This document shows positions 1 to 7,173 of a DNA stretch of 28,833 bases, in pieces; within the stretch, counting starts at the first letter, position 1, and every line of letters starts with the position of its first letter. A program made the translations under genes and the position numbers. The DNA is from an uncultured Christensenella sp. (GTDB lineage: Bacteria; Bacillota; Clostridia; Christensenellales; UBA1242), in assembly GCA_910584815.1 (NCBI GenBank), contig CAJUBT010000001.1, positions 46,281 through 75,113 on the forward strand, written 5' to 3'. The notes beneath the pieces were generated by a model that did not search any database, was not told the DNA's origin, and worked only from the letters and a program-made list of their open reading frames with translations.

Positions 1-45
1 ATTAAAATAGTTTTAAAAAGTTTTTTGATATTAGAAGGATAAAAA

Positions 46-579
46 ATGAATATTATTGTTGCGGTTGATAAAAATTGGGGAATAGGATATAAAGAAAAAA
101 CTCTTTACGATTTTGCAAAACAAAAAGAGTTTTTTGGAGAACTTACCGACAATAAAATTTTTGTTTTAGGCAGAAAAACTCTCGAAATGGTTTATAAAAG
201 TGAAGCCCCAAGGGGAAGAATTAACATTTGTTTAACTTCGCAAAAAAACTATAAAAAGCAGGGGGCTATAGTTGTTAACACTTTAAGTGAACTTTTTGAA
301 AAACTTAGTTTTTATAATTCAGATAATGTTTTTGTTATTGGAGGCGAAAGTATATATAATCAACTATTGCCATATTGCAAGGTTTGTTATGTTACTAAAG
401 TAGACAACAAGAAACAAAGCGATGCTTCTTTTGAAAATTTAGATAAGAACAAAAACTGGAAGATGGTTAAAAATTCTAATCCATATTTTGAAAACAATAC
501 AATTTTTTACTTTTGTAAATACGAAAATTCAAAACCACAAAAATTTAATTATGGTTATGAAAAGGAAGATTTATTTTAA
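46..579 (+). CDS. Dihydrofolate reductase-like protein, catalytic acid replaced
   Basis: The protein has 177 residues, normal for bacterial FolA-type dihydrofolate reductase, which reduces dihydrofolate with NADPH in the cytoplasm. Seen: the N-terminal strand IIVAVDKNWGIG (3-14), the FVLGRKTLE segment with the NADPH-contacting GRKT, and the C-terminal VIGGESIYNQLLP motif. The ATG has AGAAGGAT just upstream. The odd point is the helix that normally reads P-E/A-D-L/M-x-x-F and carries the catalytic Asp or Glu. Here it reads FAKQKEFF, so Gln26 falls where Asp27 of E. coli lies. Glu28 is the only nearby acid and is two positions off. Fold assignment is secure, but activity as a DHFR is uncertain; it could be a divergent reductase of the RibD/DHFR superfamily. 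The gene before it lies outside the window, so a thyA-folA operon cannot be judged. Confidence 0.85.
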   Translation: MNIIVAVDKNWGIGYKEKTLYDFAKQKEFFGELTDNKIFVLGRKTLEMVYKSEAPRGRINICLTSQKNYKKQGAIVVNTLSELFEKLSFYNSDNVFVIGGESIYNQLLPYCKVCYVTKVDNKKQSDASFENLDKNKNWKMVKNSNPYFENNTIFYFCKYENSKPQKFNYGYEKEDLF

Positions 580-663
580 CTTTTTTCATATAAGTTTTGA
601 TTATTTAAAATTAAAGAGTTTTAATAATTTTAATAAGTGCCTAATATGAATAAGGAGCAAAAG

Positions 664-1596
664 ATGAAGAATTTATATGATAGGGAAATTCCAATTTTCT
701 TTTCAGTAGATGATAATTATTTGCCTTATCTTAGTGTTGCAATTAAATCGTTAACGGATAATGCAAATAAGAATTATAAATATAGAATAGTAATTTTAAA
801 CACTGGCTTAAACGCAAAAAGATGCAAATTGTTTGATATTTTTAATGATGATAATTTTAAAATAGATTTTGTTAATATATCTAAGCAAATGGAGGGTATA
901 GAATCTAAGTTTAAAAATATTTATCATTTTGGGTTGGCAAGTTACTATAGACTGTTTATAGAAAACCTTTTTCCACAATACGATAGAATAATATATTTAG
1001 ATTGTGACATTGTTGTTTTAGGTGACATTTCTAAGCTATTTTTTATTGATATGGAAAATAAAAACATTGCTGGGGTTGTAGAACAATTTATATTGCATTC
1101 AGATGTTTTTAGTTTATATACAAAAGAAGCTGTTGGAGTGGAAGCAAAAGAATATATAAACTCGGGTATTATGTTAATGGATTTAAATAAATTAAGAGAG
1201 CAAAAGGTTGAACAAAGTTTTGTTAATTTAATAAATTCTTATAATTTTGATGTTATAGACCCAGACCAAGCCTACATTAATTATTTATGTAAGGGAAAAA
1301 TTAAATATCTGTCTTTTGACTGGAACAGAACCCCTATTGAATGTGTTGAATGTAAAAATCCAAATATTGTCCATTATGCTTTGGGCTTAAAACCTTGGCA
1401 AGATAAAAATATGTTTTTAGGAGAATATTTTTGGAAATATGCAAGGTTAAGCCCTTTTTATACAGAAATTGAAGAAAACTTTAAAAGTTTTGATGTTACA
1501 GCAAGGTTAAAAAAAGAGCGTGCAGGCATTGACATTCAACTTCAGGCAATAGAATATGCTAAATCTTCTAACACTTTTAAAAAAATTTTGAAATAA
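664..1596 (+). CDS. Glycosyltransferase family 8 protein
   Basis: A 310-residue cytoplasmic glycosyltransferase of family GT8 (LgtC/GspA/RfaJ-like), which transfers a hexose from a UDP-sugar, typically to a surface polysaccharide or glycolipid. Seen: the N-terminal IPIFFSVDDNYLPYLSVAIKSL strand-helix, the metal-binding DxD as D113-C-D115 in YLDCDIVVLGD, the INSGIMLMDL segment, DPDQ at 199-202, and the C-terminal metal/UDP motif HYALGLKPW (His237, Gly241, Lys243-Pro-Trp). An in-frame GTG at 637 would add nine residues, but AAGGAG at 652-657 sits six bases before the ATG at 664, so that start is preferred. The gene lies about 85 bases after the DHFR gene and ends in a hairpin terminator. The acceptor cannot be told from sequence, and no other envelope gene is adjacent. 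Confidence 0.88.
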   Translation: MKNLYDREIPIFFSVDDNYLPYLSVAIKSLTDNANKNYKYRIVILNTGLNAKRCKLFDIFNDDNFKIDFVNISKQMEGIESKFKNIYHFGLASYYRLFIENLFPQYDRIIYLDCDIVVLGDISKLFFIDMENKNIAGVVEQFILHSDVFSLYTKEAVGVEAKEYINSGIMLMDLNKLREQKVEQSFVNLINSYNFDVIDPDQAYINYLCKGKIKYLSFDWNRTPIECVECKNPNIVHYALGLKPWQDKNMFLGEYFWKYARLSPFYTEIEENFKSFDVTARLKKERAGIDIQLQAIEYAKSSNTFKKILK

Positions 1597-1599
1597 GTT

Positions 1600-1662
1600 A
1601 AAAAAACAAGATTTATGTTTTAAGCTACTATAATAGGTGCTAAAAATAAGTCTTGTTTTTTT
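1600..1662 (+). terminator. Rho-independent terminator after the GT8 gene
   Basis: Arms 1601-1616 (AAAAAACAAGATTTAT) and 1646-1661 (ATAAGTCTTGTTTTTT) pair over 16 bases with one T-G wobble and end in a T run. The 29-base loop holds a smaller imperfect stem (AGCTACTA/TAGGTGCT), which makes it a long two-storey hairpin. It starts four bases after the stop codon. Confidence 0.75.
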
Positions 1663-2028
1663 ATGCTTTATTATTACTAATTTTTAAATTAATTTTATGT
1701 TTTATTTATTAAAATTTTAACCAAATTATATTTTATTATAAGGTTTACAATAATTAAATTTCTTTGTTTGAGTTTATAATTATTGTTTTTTATTAAGTTA
1801 AATTATTTCTATATTAGAAAGGCAGGTTCTTTACATATTTAGTTAATAATATAAAAAATGTGCTTATAAATTTTTAAAAATCATAAGTGCTTAAAAAATT
1901 GTAAATAAATTATAAATGGGCGTATATATAAGTTTTTTATAATTTGTTTATTATTTAAAAAAATGCAGGCAGAATGTTTTATGTGTTATAAAAAAATTTT
2001 AATAAGGTTAAGAGGTTTATAGTTTAAA
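1663..2028. other. AT-rich intergenic stretch, no gene seen
   Basis: This stretch of 366 bases separates the GT8 gene from the convergent XRE regulator. It is almost pure A/T. No reading frame with a ribosome binding site, no tRNA-like fold and no strong hairpin with a T tract was found. Confidence 0.5.
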
Positions 2029-2232
2029 TTATCTTTTTTTAAAGTCTTCACCAGTTATAAGAAAATCTATAGATACATTAAAGTAATGCGACATTGAAAC
2101 AAGTAAACTTAACGAGGGTTCCCTTTTTCCATTCTCGTAATAAGATAAACTCTCTCTTGAAATATTTAAATCTATCGCTACTTTTTGTTGATTGTAGTTT
2201 TTTTGTTTTCTTATTTTTTTTAAACCAATCAT
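2029..2232 (-). CDS. XRE-family helix-turn-helix regulator
   Basis: A 67-residue protein that is essentially one HTH_3 (Cro/CI-like) DNA-binding domain. Seen: IGLKKIRKQKNYNQQKVAIDLNISRESLSYYENGKREPS, where NQQKVAIDLNIS is helix 2 plus the turn and RESLSYYENG is the recognition helix. The tail FNVSIDFLITGED is typical of short XRE proteins. The ATG follows AAGGGC on the minus strand at short spacing. Its upstream region holds two 15-bp inverted operators (2253-2291), so autoregulation or control of the divergent zinc-ribbon gene is a reasonable inference. No ligand or partner domain is present. Confidence 0.88.
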   Translation of the reverse strand: MIGLKKIRKQKNYNQQKVAIDLNISRESLSYYENGKREPSLSLLVSMSHYFNVSIDFLITGEDFKKR

Positions 2233-2241
2233 ATTTTGCCC

Positions 2242-2270
2242 TTGACATTAGTGTAACAATTTGTTACTCT
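2242..2270 (+). promoter_or_regulatory. Candidate SigA-type promoter under the XRE operators
   Basis: TTGACA at 2242-2247 is followed by 17 bases and then TACTCT at 2265-2270. The -35 is perfect; the -10 keeps only the T, A and final T. The first palindromic operator lies in the spacer and overlaps the -10, and the second starts about where transcription would begin. It points towards the zinc-ribbon gene at 2504, leaving a leader of about 225 bases. Confidence 0.4.
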
Positions 2271-2291
2271 TATTTTGTAACAAATTGTTAC
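2253..2291. promoter_or_regulatory. Paired 15-bp operator-like palindromes
   Basis: GTAACAATTTGTTAC (2253-2267) and GTAACAAATTGTTAC (2277-2291) are exact reverse complements of each other. Each is itself a palindrome with arms GTAACA/TGTTAC around a 3-base centre. Centres are 24 bp apart, slightly more than two helical turns. The pair starts 21 bp upstream of the XRE start codon at 2232. This is the expected look of operators for a dimeric Cro-like repressor; the XRE protein beside them is the obvious candidate binder, by inference. Confidence 0.75.
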
Positions 2292-2503
2292 ATTTATGTG
2301 TTGAAACAAATTTAATAAAACTTATTGTTTTTCTTTTTAACATTTTTAGGCAATTTAAATTTTTAAAGACAGATTATTAATTTAAAAAATTAGTGTTAGA
2401 GAGTTCTAAAGTTTAAGGTAAAAACAAAAGTATTTTTTTATACAACACAAGTTTAGCAATTTGGAGGTTTTATTATTTACAAAAGGGAGGAGGAAAATAA
2501 ACT

Positions 2504-2821
2504 ATGTTTTGCAAAAAATGTGGCAAAGAAGTTAACGATGATGCTGTTGTTTGTATTCATTGTGGATGCTCTTTAAAAGAGGATGAAAATAAGAAGGAAA
2601 TGAATGAATCAAAAACAGGCATAGGTGTGTTAATGGGCTTGTTTTTGGGGATTATAGGTCTTGTTATTGGAATTTGTATGTATCCTGCTGGAACGCTAGC
2701 CAGAAAAACTTTTTTAAAAGCTTGGGGCATAACATTTGGTGTTTGTGTTGCAATTTTAGTTGTTTGTTACATAATTATTCTTTGTGTTGCAGGCAGTATG
2801 ATAAGTCAGTTACCATATTAA
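2504..2821 (+). CDS. Zinc-ribbon membrane protein
   Basis: A 105-residue protein with an N-terminal zinc-ribbon, FCKKCGKEV (Cys3, Cys6) and VCIHCG (Cys17, Cys20), then a charged linker (24-37) and two hydrophobic segments, about 39-60 and 76-98. It is therefore probably a small membrane protein with a cytoplasmic zinc knuckle. The short loop between the segments contains PAGTLARKTFLKAW. GGGAGGAGG at 2485-2493 is an unusually strong ribosome binding site. The family (zinc-ribbon plus transmembrane) is widespread in Bacillota and has no firm function. The neighbouring XRE regulator and its operators may control it. A hairpin terminator follows. Confidence 0.8.
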   Translation: MFCKKCGKEVNDDAVVCIHCGCSLKEDENKKEMNESKTGIGVLMGLFLGIIGLVIGICMYPAGTLARKTFLKAWGITFGVCVAILVVCYIIILCVAGSMISQLPY

Positions 2822-2836
2822 AAGATATGAGTTATA

Positions 2837-2894
2837 AAAATAAAAGAAACAGATTTTTAAAACATTTGGTTTTAATTTCTGTTTCTTATTTTTT
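2837..2894 (+). terminator. Terminator after the zinc-ribbon gene
   Basis: The left arm AAAAGAAACAGATTTTTAAAAC (about 2843-2863) pairs with GTTTTAATTTCTGTTTCTT (about 2869-2886). The core AAGAAACAGA/TCTGTTTCTT is perfect. The hairpin is followed by ATTTTTTT. Confidence 0.7.
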
Positions 2895-3172
2895 TAAGTT
2901 AAAATTTGTTTATAACTTTAAAATAAATTTGTATAAATAGTATTGCATAAAAGCATAAATTATAGTATTATTTCTAGGTGTAAATATCTGCTACTAAATG
3001 TAGGTTAAAATTTTTGAAACAGATATTTTTATACATTAAAAAACATTTTTTTTTATATATAAATTTAAAATTAAAGATAATTATGGCGTTTATGTTTTAA
3101 TTATTTTTTTATTAAATGGAAATTATGTTATTTGTTTCTTAAACAATAAAAAAGAGAGTGTAATAGAATTTT
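2895..3172. other. AT-rich intergenic stretch with a nested inverted repeat
   Basis: No gene is seen between the zinc-ribbon terminator and the pseudouridine synthase. AATATCTG at 2983-2990 is inverted at 3020-3027 (CAGATATT). Inside it CTAC/GTAG forms a second small stem at 2991-3003. The fold is weak and no T run follows. Confidence 0.35.
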
Positions 3173-3988
3173 ATGCACAAATATGAAGAAAAAGTTTTAA
3201 AGCCACAAAGGTTAACCGATTATCTTTTTGGTTTGGGGTTAAAAAATAGTCAGGTAGCAAAACTTTATAAAAATAAAGATGTAAAAGTAAATGGCGTTAG
3301 AACTTTGCAGGATGTAATGCTAGAAACTGGAGATTGTGTTACATTATTTTTAAAAGAAGAGTTAAATAGTAGGTTTAACATTGTTTATGAAGATGATAAC
3401 ATTTTTGTTATAAATAAATATGCAGGCATTGAAGTTGTGGGAGAAAATAGTTTAGAACAAAAGTTAAATAGTTATGCTGTGCATAGATTAGATAGAAACA
3501 CAAAAGGCTTGCTTGTTATGGCTAAAAATTTGGTTGCAAAAGAAGAGTTGCAGAACGCTTTTAAGCAAAACAATGTTGTTAAAAAATATTTATGTGAAGT
3601 TGTTGGAGCTACAAGTTTTAACAACACTCTTATAAAAAATTATTTATTTAAAGATGCAAAACTTTCTATGGTGTATATTTACGATACTCCTAAACCTCAT
3701 ACTCAGGAAATTAAAACAATTTTCACAACGCTTAAAAGTTCGGCTCAAACTAGTGTTATTGAATGTACATTAATAACTGGAAAAACTCATCAAATAAGGG
3801 CACAACTTGCACATCTAAACCACGCAATTTTAGGCGATGGTAAATATGGTAAAACTGAAGATAATAAAAAATTTAAAGAAAGCACTCAAAAGTTGCACTG
3901 TTATTATTTAAAATTTTTAAATTTAAATAAACTAGATTATTTATCAAATAAAGAGTTTGTGTTATATCCTAATTGGTATAATAAATAA
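3173..3988 (+). CDS. RluA-family pseudouridine synthase
   Basis: A 271-residue enzyme that converts uridine to pseudouridine in rRNA or tRNA. Seen: an S4-like N-terminal RNA-binding part (residues 10-60, with KDVKVNG), then the catalytic motif HRLDRNTKGLLVMAK, in which Asp107 is the nucleophile. Also seen are a KKYLCEVVG strand, GKTHQIRAQLAH and GDGKYG. These are diagnostic for RluA/C/D. The target base cannot be assigned. Shine-Dalgarno signal is poor (AGAGAG about 14 bases upstream), but no better in-frame start exists and residue 1 matches the usual start of the S4 region. It stands alone, with no tight neighbour on either side. Confidence 0.9.
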   Translation: MHKYEEKVLKPQRLTDYLFGLGLKNSQVAKLYKNKDVKVNGVRTLQDVMLETGDCVTLFLKEELNSRFNIVYEDDNIFVINKYAGIEVVGENSLEQKLNSYAVHRLDRNTKGLLVMAKNLVAKEELQNAFKQNNVVKKYLCEVVGATSFNNTLIKNYLFKDAKLSMVYIYDTPKPHTQEIKTIFTTLKSSAQTSVIECTLITGKTHQIRAQLAHLNHAILGDGKYGKTEDNKKFKESTQKLHCYYLKFLNLNKLDYLSNKEFVLYPNWYNK

Positions 3989-4174
3989 ATTGATATTATA
4001 AAAATAGTTTGTATGTTTTTCTTTTAATGTTTGAAAGGTTAAAATTTTTTGTTATTTAAATATATTAATTTAGATTTGATAACTTATTAATGAAAAAACA
4101 AAACAGATTTTTTACATAGTGAAATAAAATAAAAAGATAAATTTATAATAAGAATTTCTAAGGGAGTTTGTATT

Positions 4175-5551
4175 ATGAGCAGAGATAAAACTAAGAATAA
4201 TACTATTAAAAAGAATTTAGAAGATAGTGCTTCCACGAATAACATAAAAAAAGAAACTAAGTTTGAAACTGATAAGGAAGAAATTGTTGTTAAGGAAAGT
4301 GATATATCTAAAAGTAATGACATCCTTTTAAAAACTGAAAATAAAACTGAAGATATAGATAAAAAAACAGCAAAGAAAGAAGCCATTAAAAAGAATGTTA
4401 AAAGTATGAGCATAGAAATATTAACCATTTTAATTGGCACATTTGTTATGGCACTTGGTTTTCAAATATTTTTAACTCCACATAAAATTGTTCCTGGTGG
4501 CTTTATGGGGCTTGCACAAATTGTGCACGACATTGTTGCTAAAACTGGTTTTACATTTATATCAACTTATGCTTGGTACATTATTCTTAACGCATTCCTA
4601 TACATTTATGCAGTTAAATGTTTAGGTTGGAAATTTGGCATTCGTGCTGGAGTTGGAATTTTTTCTTTTGCCATATTTGGTATGATTATAGAAAATACCA
4701 ATTTAGTTGACCCTATAACAGAAATGATTAAAACAGAAGCTGCAACTTCATATATTTTGTATGCAATTTATGGTGGTGTTTTAATGGGCTCTGGTATCGG
4801 GCTTGTGTTTAGGGGCAATGGTTCCACAGGTGGTTGCGATATGGTTGCCCTTGTTGTTAACAAATTTTTTCCAACTGTTACAACTGGGCAAATAATTATG
4901 TTTGTTGATGGCACAGTTGTTGTGCTAAGTGTTATTGCTTATGGTAGTTTAGTGTTACCTCTTTATGCTTTAATAACCATATTTATAAGTGGCAGAGTTA
5001 GTGATATGTTTGTTGACGGTATTCGTTCCCTTAGGGCATATTATGTTGTTACAGATAAAAAGGAAGAACTATCTCAGGCGGTGTTTAATAAATTAAATAG
5101 AGGCGTTACAAACCTTAAATGCGAAGGTATGTTTACCCATAACGATAGAGATATGTTACTTATTATTGTAAGGCGTTCGCAAATAATTTCACTTAAAAAA
5201 ATTGTTAAAAGAATAGACCCTAATTCCTTTATGTTTTCTCATAATGTAAAAGAAGCTTATGGAAATGGTTTTATTGCTTATTCAAACGATAAAATTAAGA
5301 AAAATAAAAAATTTAAAAATATTAATCAAGAACAAAATATTGTTGATAATAATGTTCAAAACTTAGAGGATAAAAACAACCTTAAAACCATAAACCCTAA
5401 AAATGAAATTATTGAAAATAATGATAAAGAAAACTTAAAAGTTGAAAATAAGGCCAAGGTTAAAAAAACAAATTTAAATAAAGATAATATAAATAAAACC
5501 AACAAGAATAATAAAAATTTAAACAATAAAAAAGCCACTAAAAGTGAATAA
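4175..5551 (+). CDS. YitT family membrane protein with long charged tails
   Basis: A 458-residue protein; family members usually have about 280-290. The core (about 77-369) has the YitT membrane domain with several hydrophobic helices starting at IEILTILIGTFVMALGFQIF, the PHKIVPGGFMG and FRGNGSTGGCDM motifs, and a C-terminal cytoplasmic DUF2179 domain (LRAYYVVTDKKEELSQAVF... MLLIIVRR). Transport substrate of the family is unknown. The extra length is an N-terminal tail of about 76 residues rich in Lys, Glu and Thr, and a C-terminal tail (370-458) made almost wholly of Lys, Asn, Glu and Asp. Both look disordered and cytoplasmic. AAGGGAG lies eight bases before the ATG. The next gene starts 60 bases on. 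Confidence 0.85.
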   Translation: MSRDKTKNNTIKKNLEDSASTNNIKKETKFETDKEEIVVKESDISKSNDILLKTENKTEDIDKKTAKKEAIKKNVKSMSIEILTILIGTFVMALGFQIFLTPHKIVPGGFMGLAQIVHDIVAKTGFTFISTYAWYIILNAFLYIYAVKCLGWKFGIRAGVGIFSFAIFGMIIENTNLVDPITEMIKTEAATSYILYAIYGGVLMGSGIGLVFRGNGSTGGCDMVALVVNKFFPTVTTGQIIMFVDGTVVVLSVIAYGSLVLPLYALITIFISGRVSDMFVDGIRSLRAYYVVTDKKEELSQAVFNKLNRGVTNLKCEGMFTHNDRDMLLIIVRRSQIISLKKIVKRIDPNSFMFSHNVKEAYGNGFIAYSNDKIKKNKKFKNINQEQNIVDNNVQNLEDKNNLKTINPKNEIIENNDKENLKVENKAKVKKTNLNKDNINKTNKNNKNLNNKKATKSE

Positions 5552-5611
5552 TTAAAAAACTTTATTTGTAGGGAAAATAAAGAAATTTAGAAGTTTTTAA
5601 AGGTAGTTAAA

Positions 5612-5782
5612 ATGAATAAATTAGACCTTCTTAAACTTGCAGAATTACAAGATAGCGAAAGTTATGATGAAAGTGAGTTTGAAGAAATTGAAGAAAACAA
5701 AAATAAAGAGTTTAAAAACAATTATGAGGCTTTTTATGATGATGTTAAACAACCAAATAAATACATAAAAGAAGATTGGTAA
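5612..5782 (+). CDS. Small acidic protein of unknown function (56 residues)
   Basis: ATG at 5612 follows AAAGGT with suitable spacing, and the frame runs to TAA at 5780-5782. The protein begins MNKLDLLKLAELQDSES, has an acidic centre (DESEFEEIEENK), and ends NKYIKEDW. No transmembrane segment, no cysteine and no recognised domain. It lies 60 bases after the YitT gene and only six bases before the start of the CDF gene, so it is probably co-transcribed and possibly translationally coupled. Codon use resembles its neighbours. A real gene is likely from the ribosome binding site, spacing and composition, but no function can be inferred. Confidence 0.6.
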   Translation: MNKLDLLKLAELQDSESYDESEFEEIEENKNKEFKNNYEAFYDDVKQPNKYIKEDW

Positions 5783-5788
5783 ATAAAA

Positions 5789-6955
5789 TTGAAATTAATT
5801 AAAAAACTTTTTATAAAAGATTATAAAAATACTCAAGATGAAAAAGTTCGTTTTAGGTATGGAATTGTGGCAAGTTTGTTTGGAATAATAACAAATCTTT
5901 TACTATTCATTGCAAAAATTGTTATTGGAATATTGGGTAGTAGCATAACTATTGTTGCAGATGCTGTTAACAATTTGTCCGATGTGGGAAGTTCAAGCAT
6001 AACTTTTTTAGGCTTTAAACTTTCGCAGAAACCTGCCGATAAAGAACATCCCTTTGGACACCAGAGATACGAGCAAATTATGGCACTTATTGTGGCTGTA
6101 ATAGTTTTGGCACTTGGTTTTTTAATGGCAGAAAATTCTTTTGAAAGGTTAATTTCTCCAGTAACCACCACTGTTACAATTTTAACCTATGTAATTTTAG
6201 GAATAAGCATTTTTATTAAATTGTTTCAAATGTTTTTATATCGTAGTTTTGCTAAAGATATTGATAGCAAAGCCTTAAAAGCAAGCAGTATTGATAGCAG
6301 AAACGATGCAATTTCAACCTTTACCGTTTTAATTGCTATGATTATTATAAATGTTGTGGGAGATGTTGGCTTTAGCATAGATGGTATTTTTGGTTTGCTT
6401 GTTTCTATATTTGTTATTATTTCTGCAACTTTACTTGTTAAGGAAACTATTAGCCCACTACTTGGACAAATGCCAGATGATAAATTTGTTGAAGAACTTA
6501 AAAATAAAATTTTAAGTTATGATGGCATTTTAGGTATACACGATTTTTTAATTCACTCTTATGGAGAAAACAAATTTTTTGTAAGTGCACACGCAGAAGT
6601 TAGTTCTAGTGTTGATATTATGATTTCTCACGAAATAATTGATAGCATTGAACGAGATTTTAAAAAAGACTTAGGAATAATATTATCTATACACCTAGAC
6701 CCAATAGAAACAGAAAACGAAGAAGTTAACATTAACAAGAAAAAGGTAGATGTTATTTTAAAAAATATTAACGAAACCTTATCTTTTCACGACTTTAGAA
6801 TGGTGTTTGGTAAAAACAACACGAACATAATTTTTGATGTTGTTATTCCTTTTGATTGTAATGTTACGGTTGAACAAATTAAACACGAGTTAGAAGATAA
6901 ATATAAGAATGAGGATAAGAACTATTATTTTGTTTTAGATGTGGACAGAATTTAG
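5789..6955 (+). CDS. Cation diffusion facilitator, probable Mn2+-type exporter
   Basis: A 388-residue CDF-family metal/proton antiporter that exports divalent metal across the cytoplasmic membrane. Seen: six hydrophobic helices (about 25-235), HPFGHQRYEQ after TM2, and a C-terminal cytoplasmic dimerisation domain, here followed by a second similar-looking stretch (about 305-388). The transport-site residues are Asn61-x-x-x-Asp65 in TM2 (ADAVNNLSD) and Asp169-x-x-x-Asp173 in TM5 (SIDSRND). As known for the family, this N-D/D-D set resembles the MntE manganese clade rather than the H-D/H-D zinc clade. The start is TTG: the next in-frame ATG is at residue 97, after TM2, and the N-terminus KKLFIKDYKN is typical. 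It follows the 56-residue gene by six bases. Confidence 0.88.
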   Translation: MKLIKKLFIKDYKNTQDEKVRFRYGIVASLFGIITNLLLFIAKIVIGILGSSITIVADAVNNLSDVGSSSITFLGFKLSQKPADKEHPFGHQRYEQIMALIVAVIVLALGFLMAENSFERLISPVTTTVTILTYVILGISIFIKLFQMFLYRSFAKDIDSKALKASSIDSRNDAISTFTVLIAMIIINVVGDVGFSIDGIFGLLVSIFVIISATLLVKETISPLLGQMPDDKFVEELKNKILSYDGILGIHDFLIHSYGENKFFVSAHAEVSSSVDIMISHEIIDSIERDFKKDLGIILSIHLDPIETENEEVNINKKKVDVILKNINETLSFHDFRMVFGKNNTNIIFDVVIPFDCNVTVEQIKHELEDKYKNEDKNYYFVLDVDRI

Positions 6956-7118
6956 TTTGCTTTAAAAATTGTTATAATAATTTTTTGTTAATTTTTTTAA
7001 TTAAATTTTTTATAGTTTTATTAAAGTTTTTTTGCTTATAAAAAAATAAATAATTTTGTTAAAATTAAATTGTTAAATGTTACCTAAAAAACAAATTAAA
7101 AAAGCATTGAAAAAAACT

Positions 7119-7146
7119 TTGTTTTTTGTTAAACTTGTTCTATAAA
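7119..7146 (+). promoter_or_regulatory. Candidate promoter of the primosome operon
   Basis: TTGTTT at 7119-7124 is followed by 16 bases and TATAAA at 7141-7146, 27 bases before the start codon at 7174. The -10 is good and the -35 moderate. Confidence 0.4.
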
Positions 7147-7173
7147 GTTTTGAGTTATAAGGAGGGGGGAATA

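Noticed and set aside
2094..2315. Plus-strand frame across the XRE gene
   Set aside because: It overlaps the XRE gene and its operators, has Phe/Leu/Ser-rich composition typical of antisense reading and no ribosome binding site.
5356..5538. Minus-strand frame rich in Leu and Phe opposite the YitT tail
   Set aside because: It is the complement of the Lys/Asn-rich tail; Lys and Asn codons read as Phe, Leu and Ile on the other strand.
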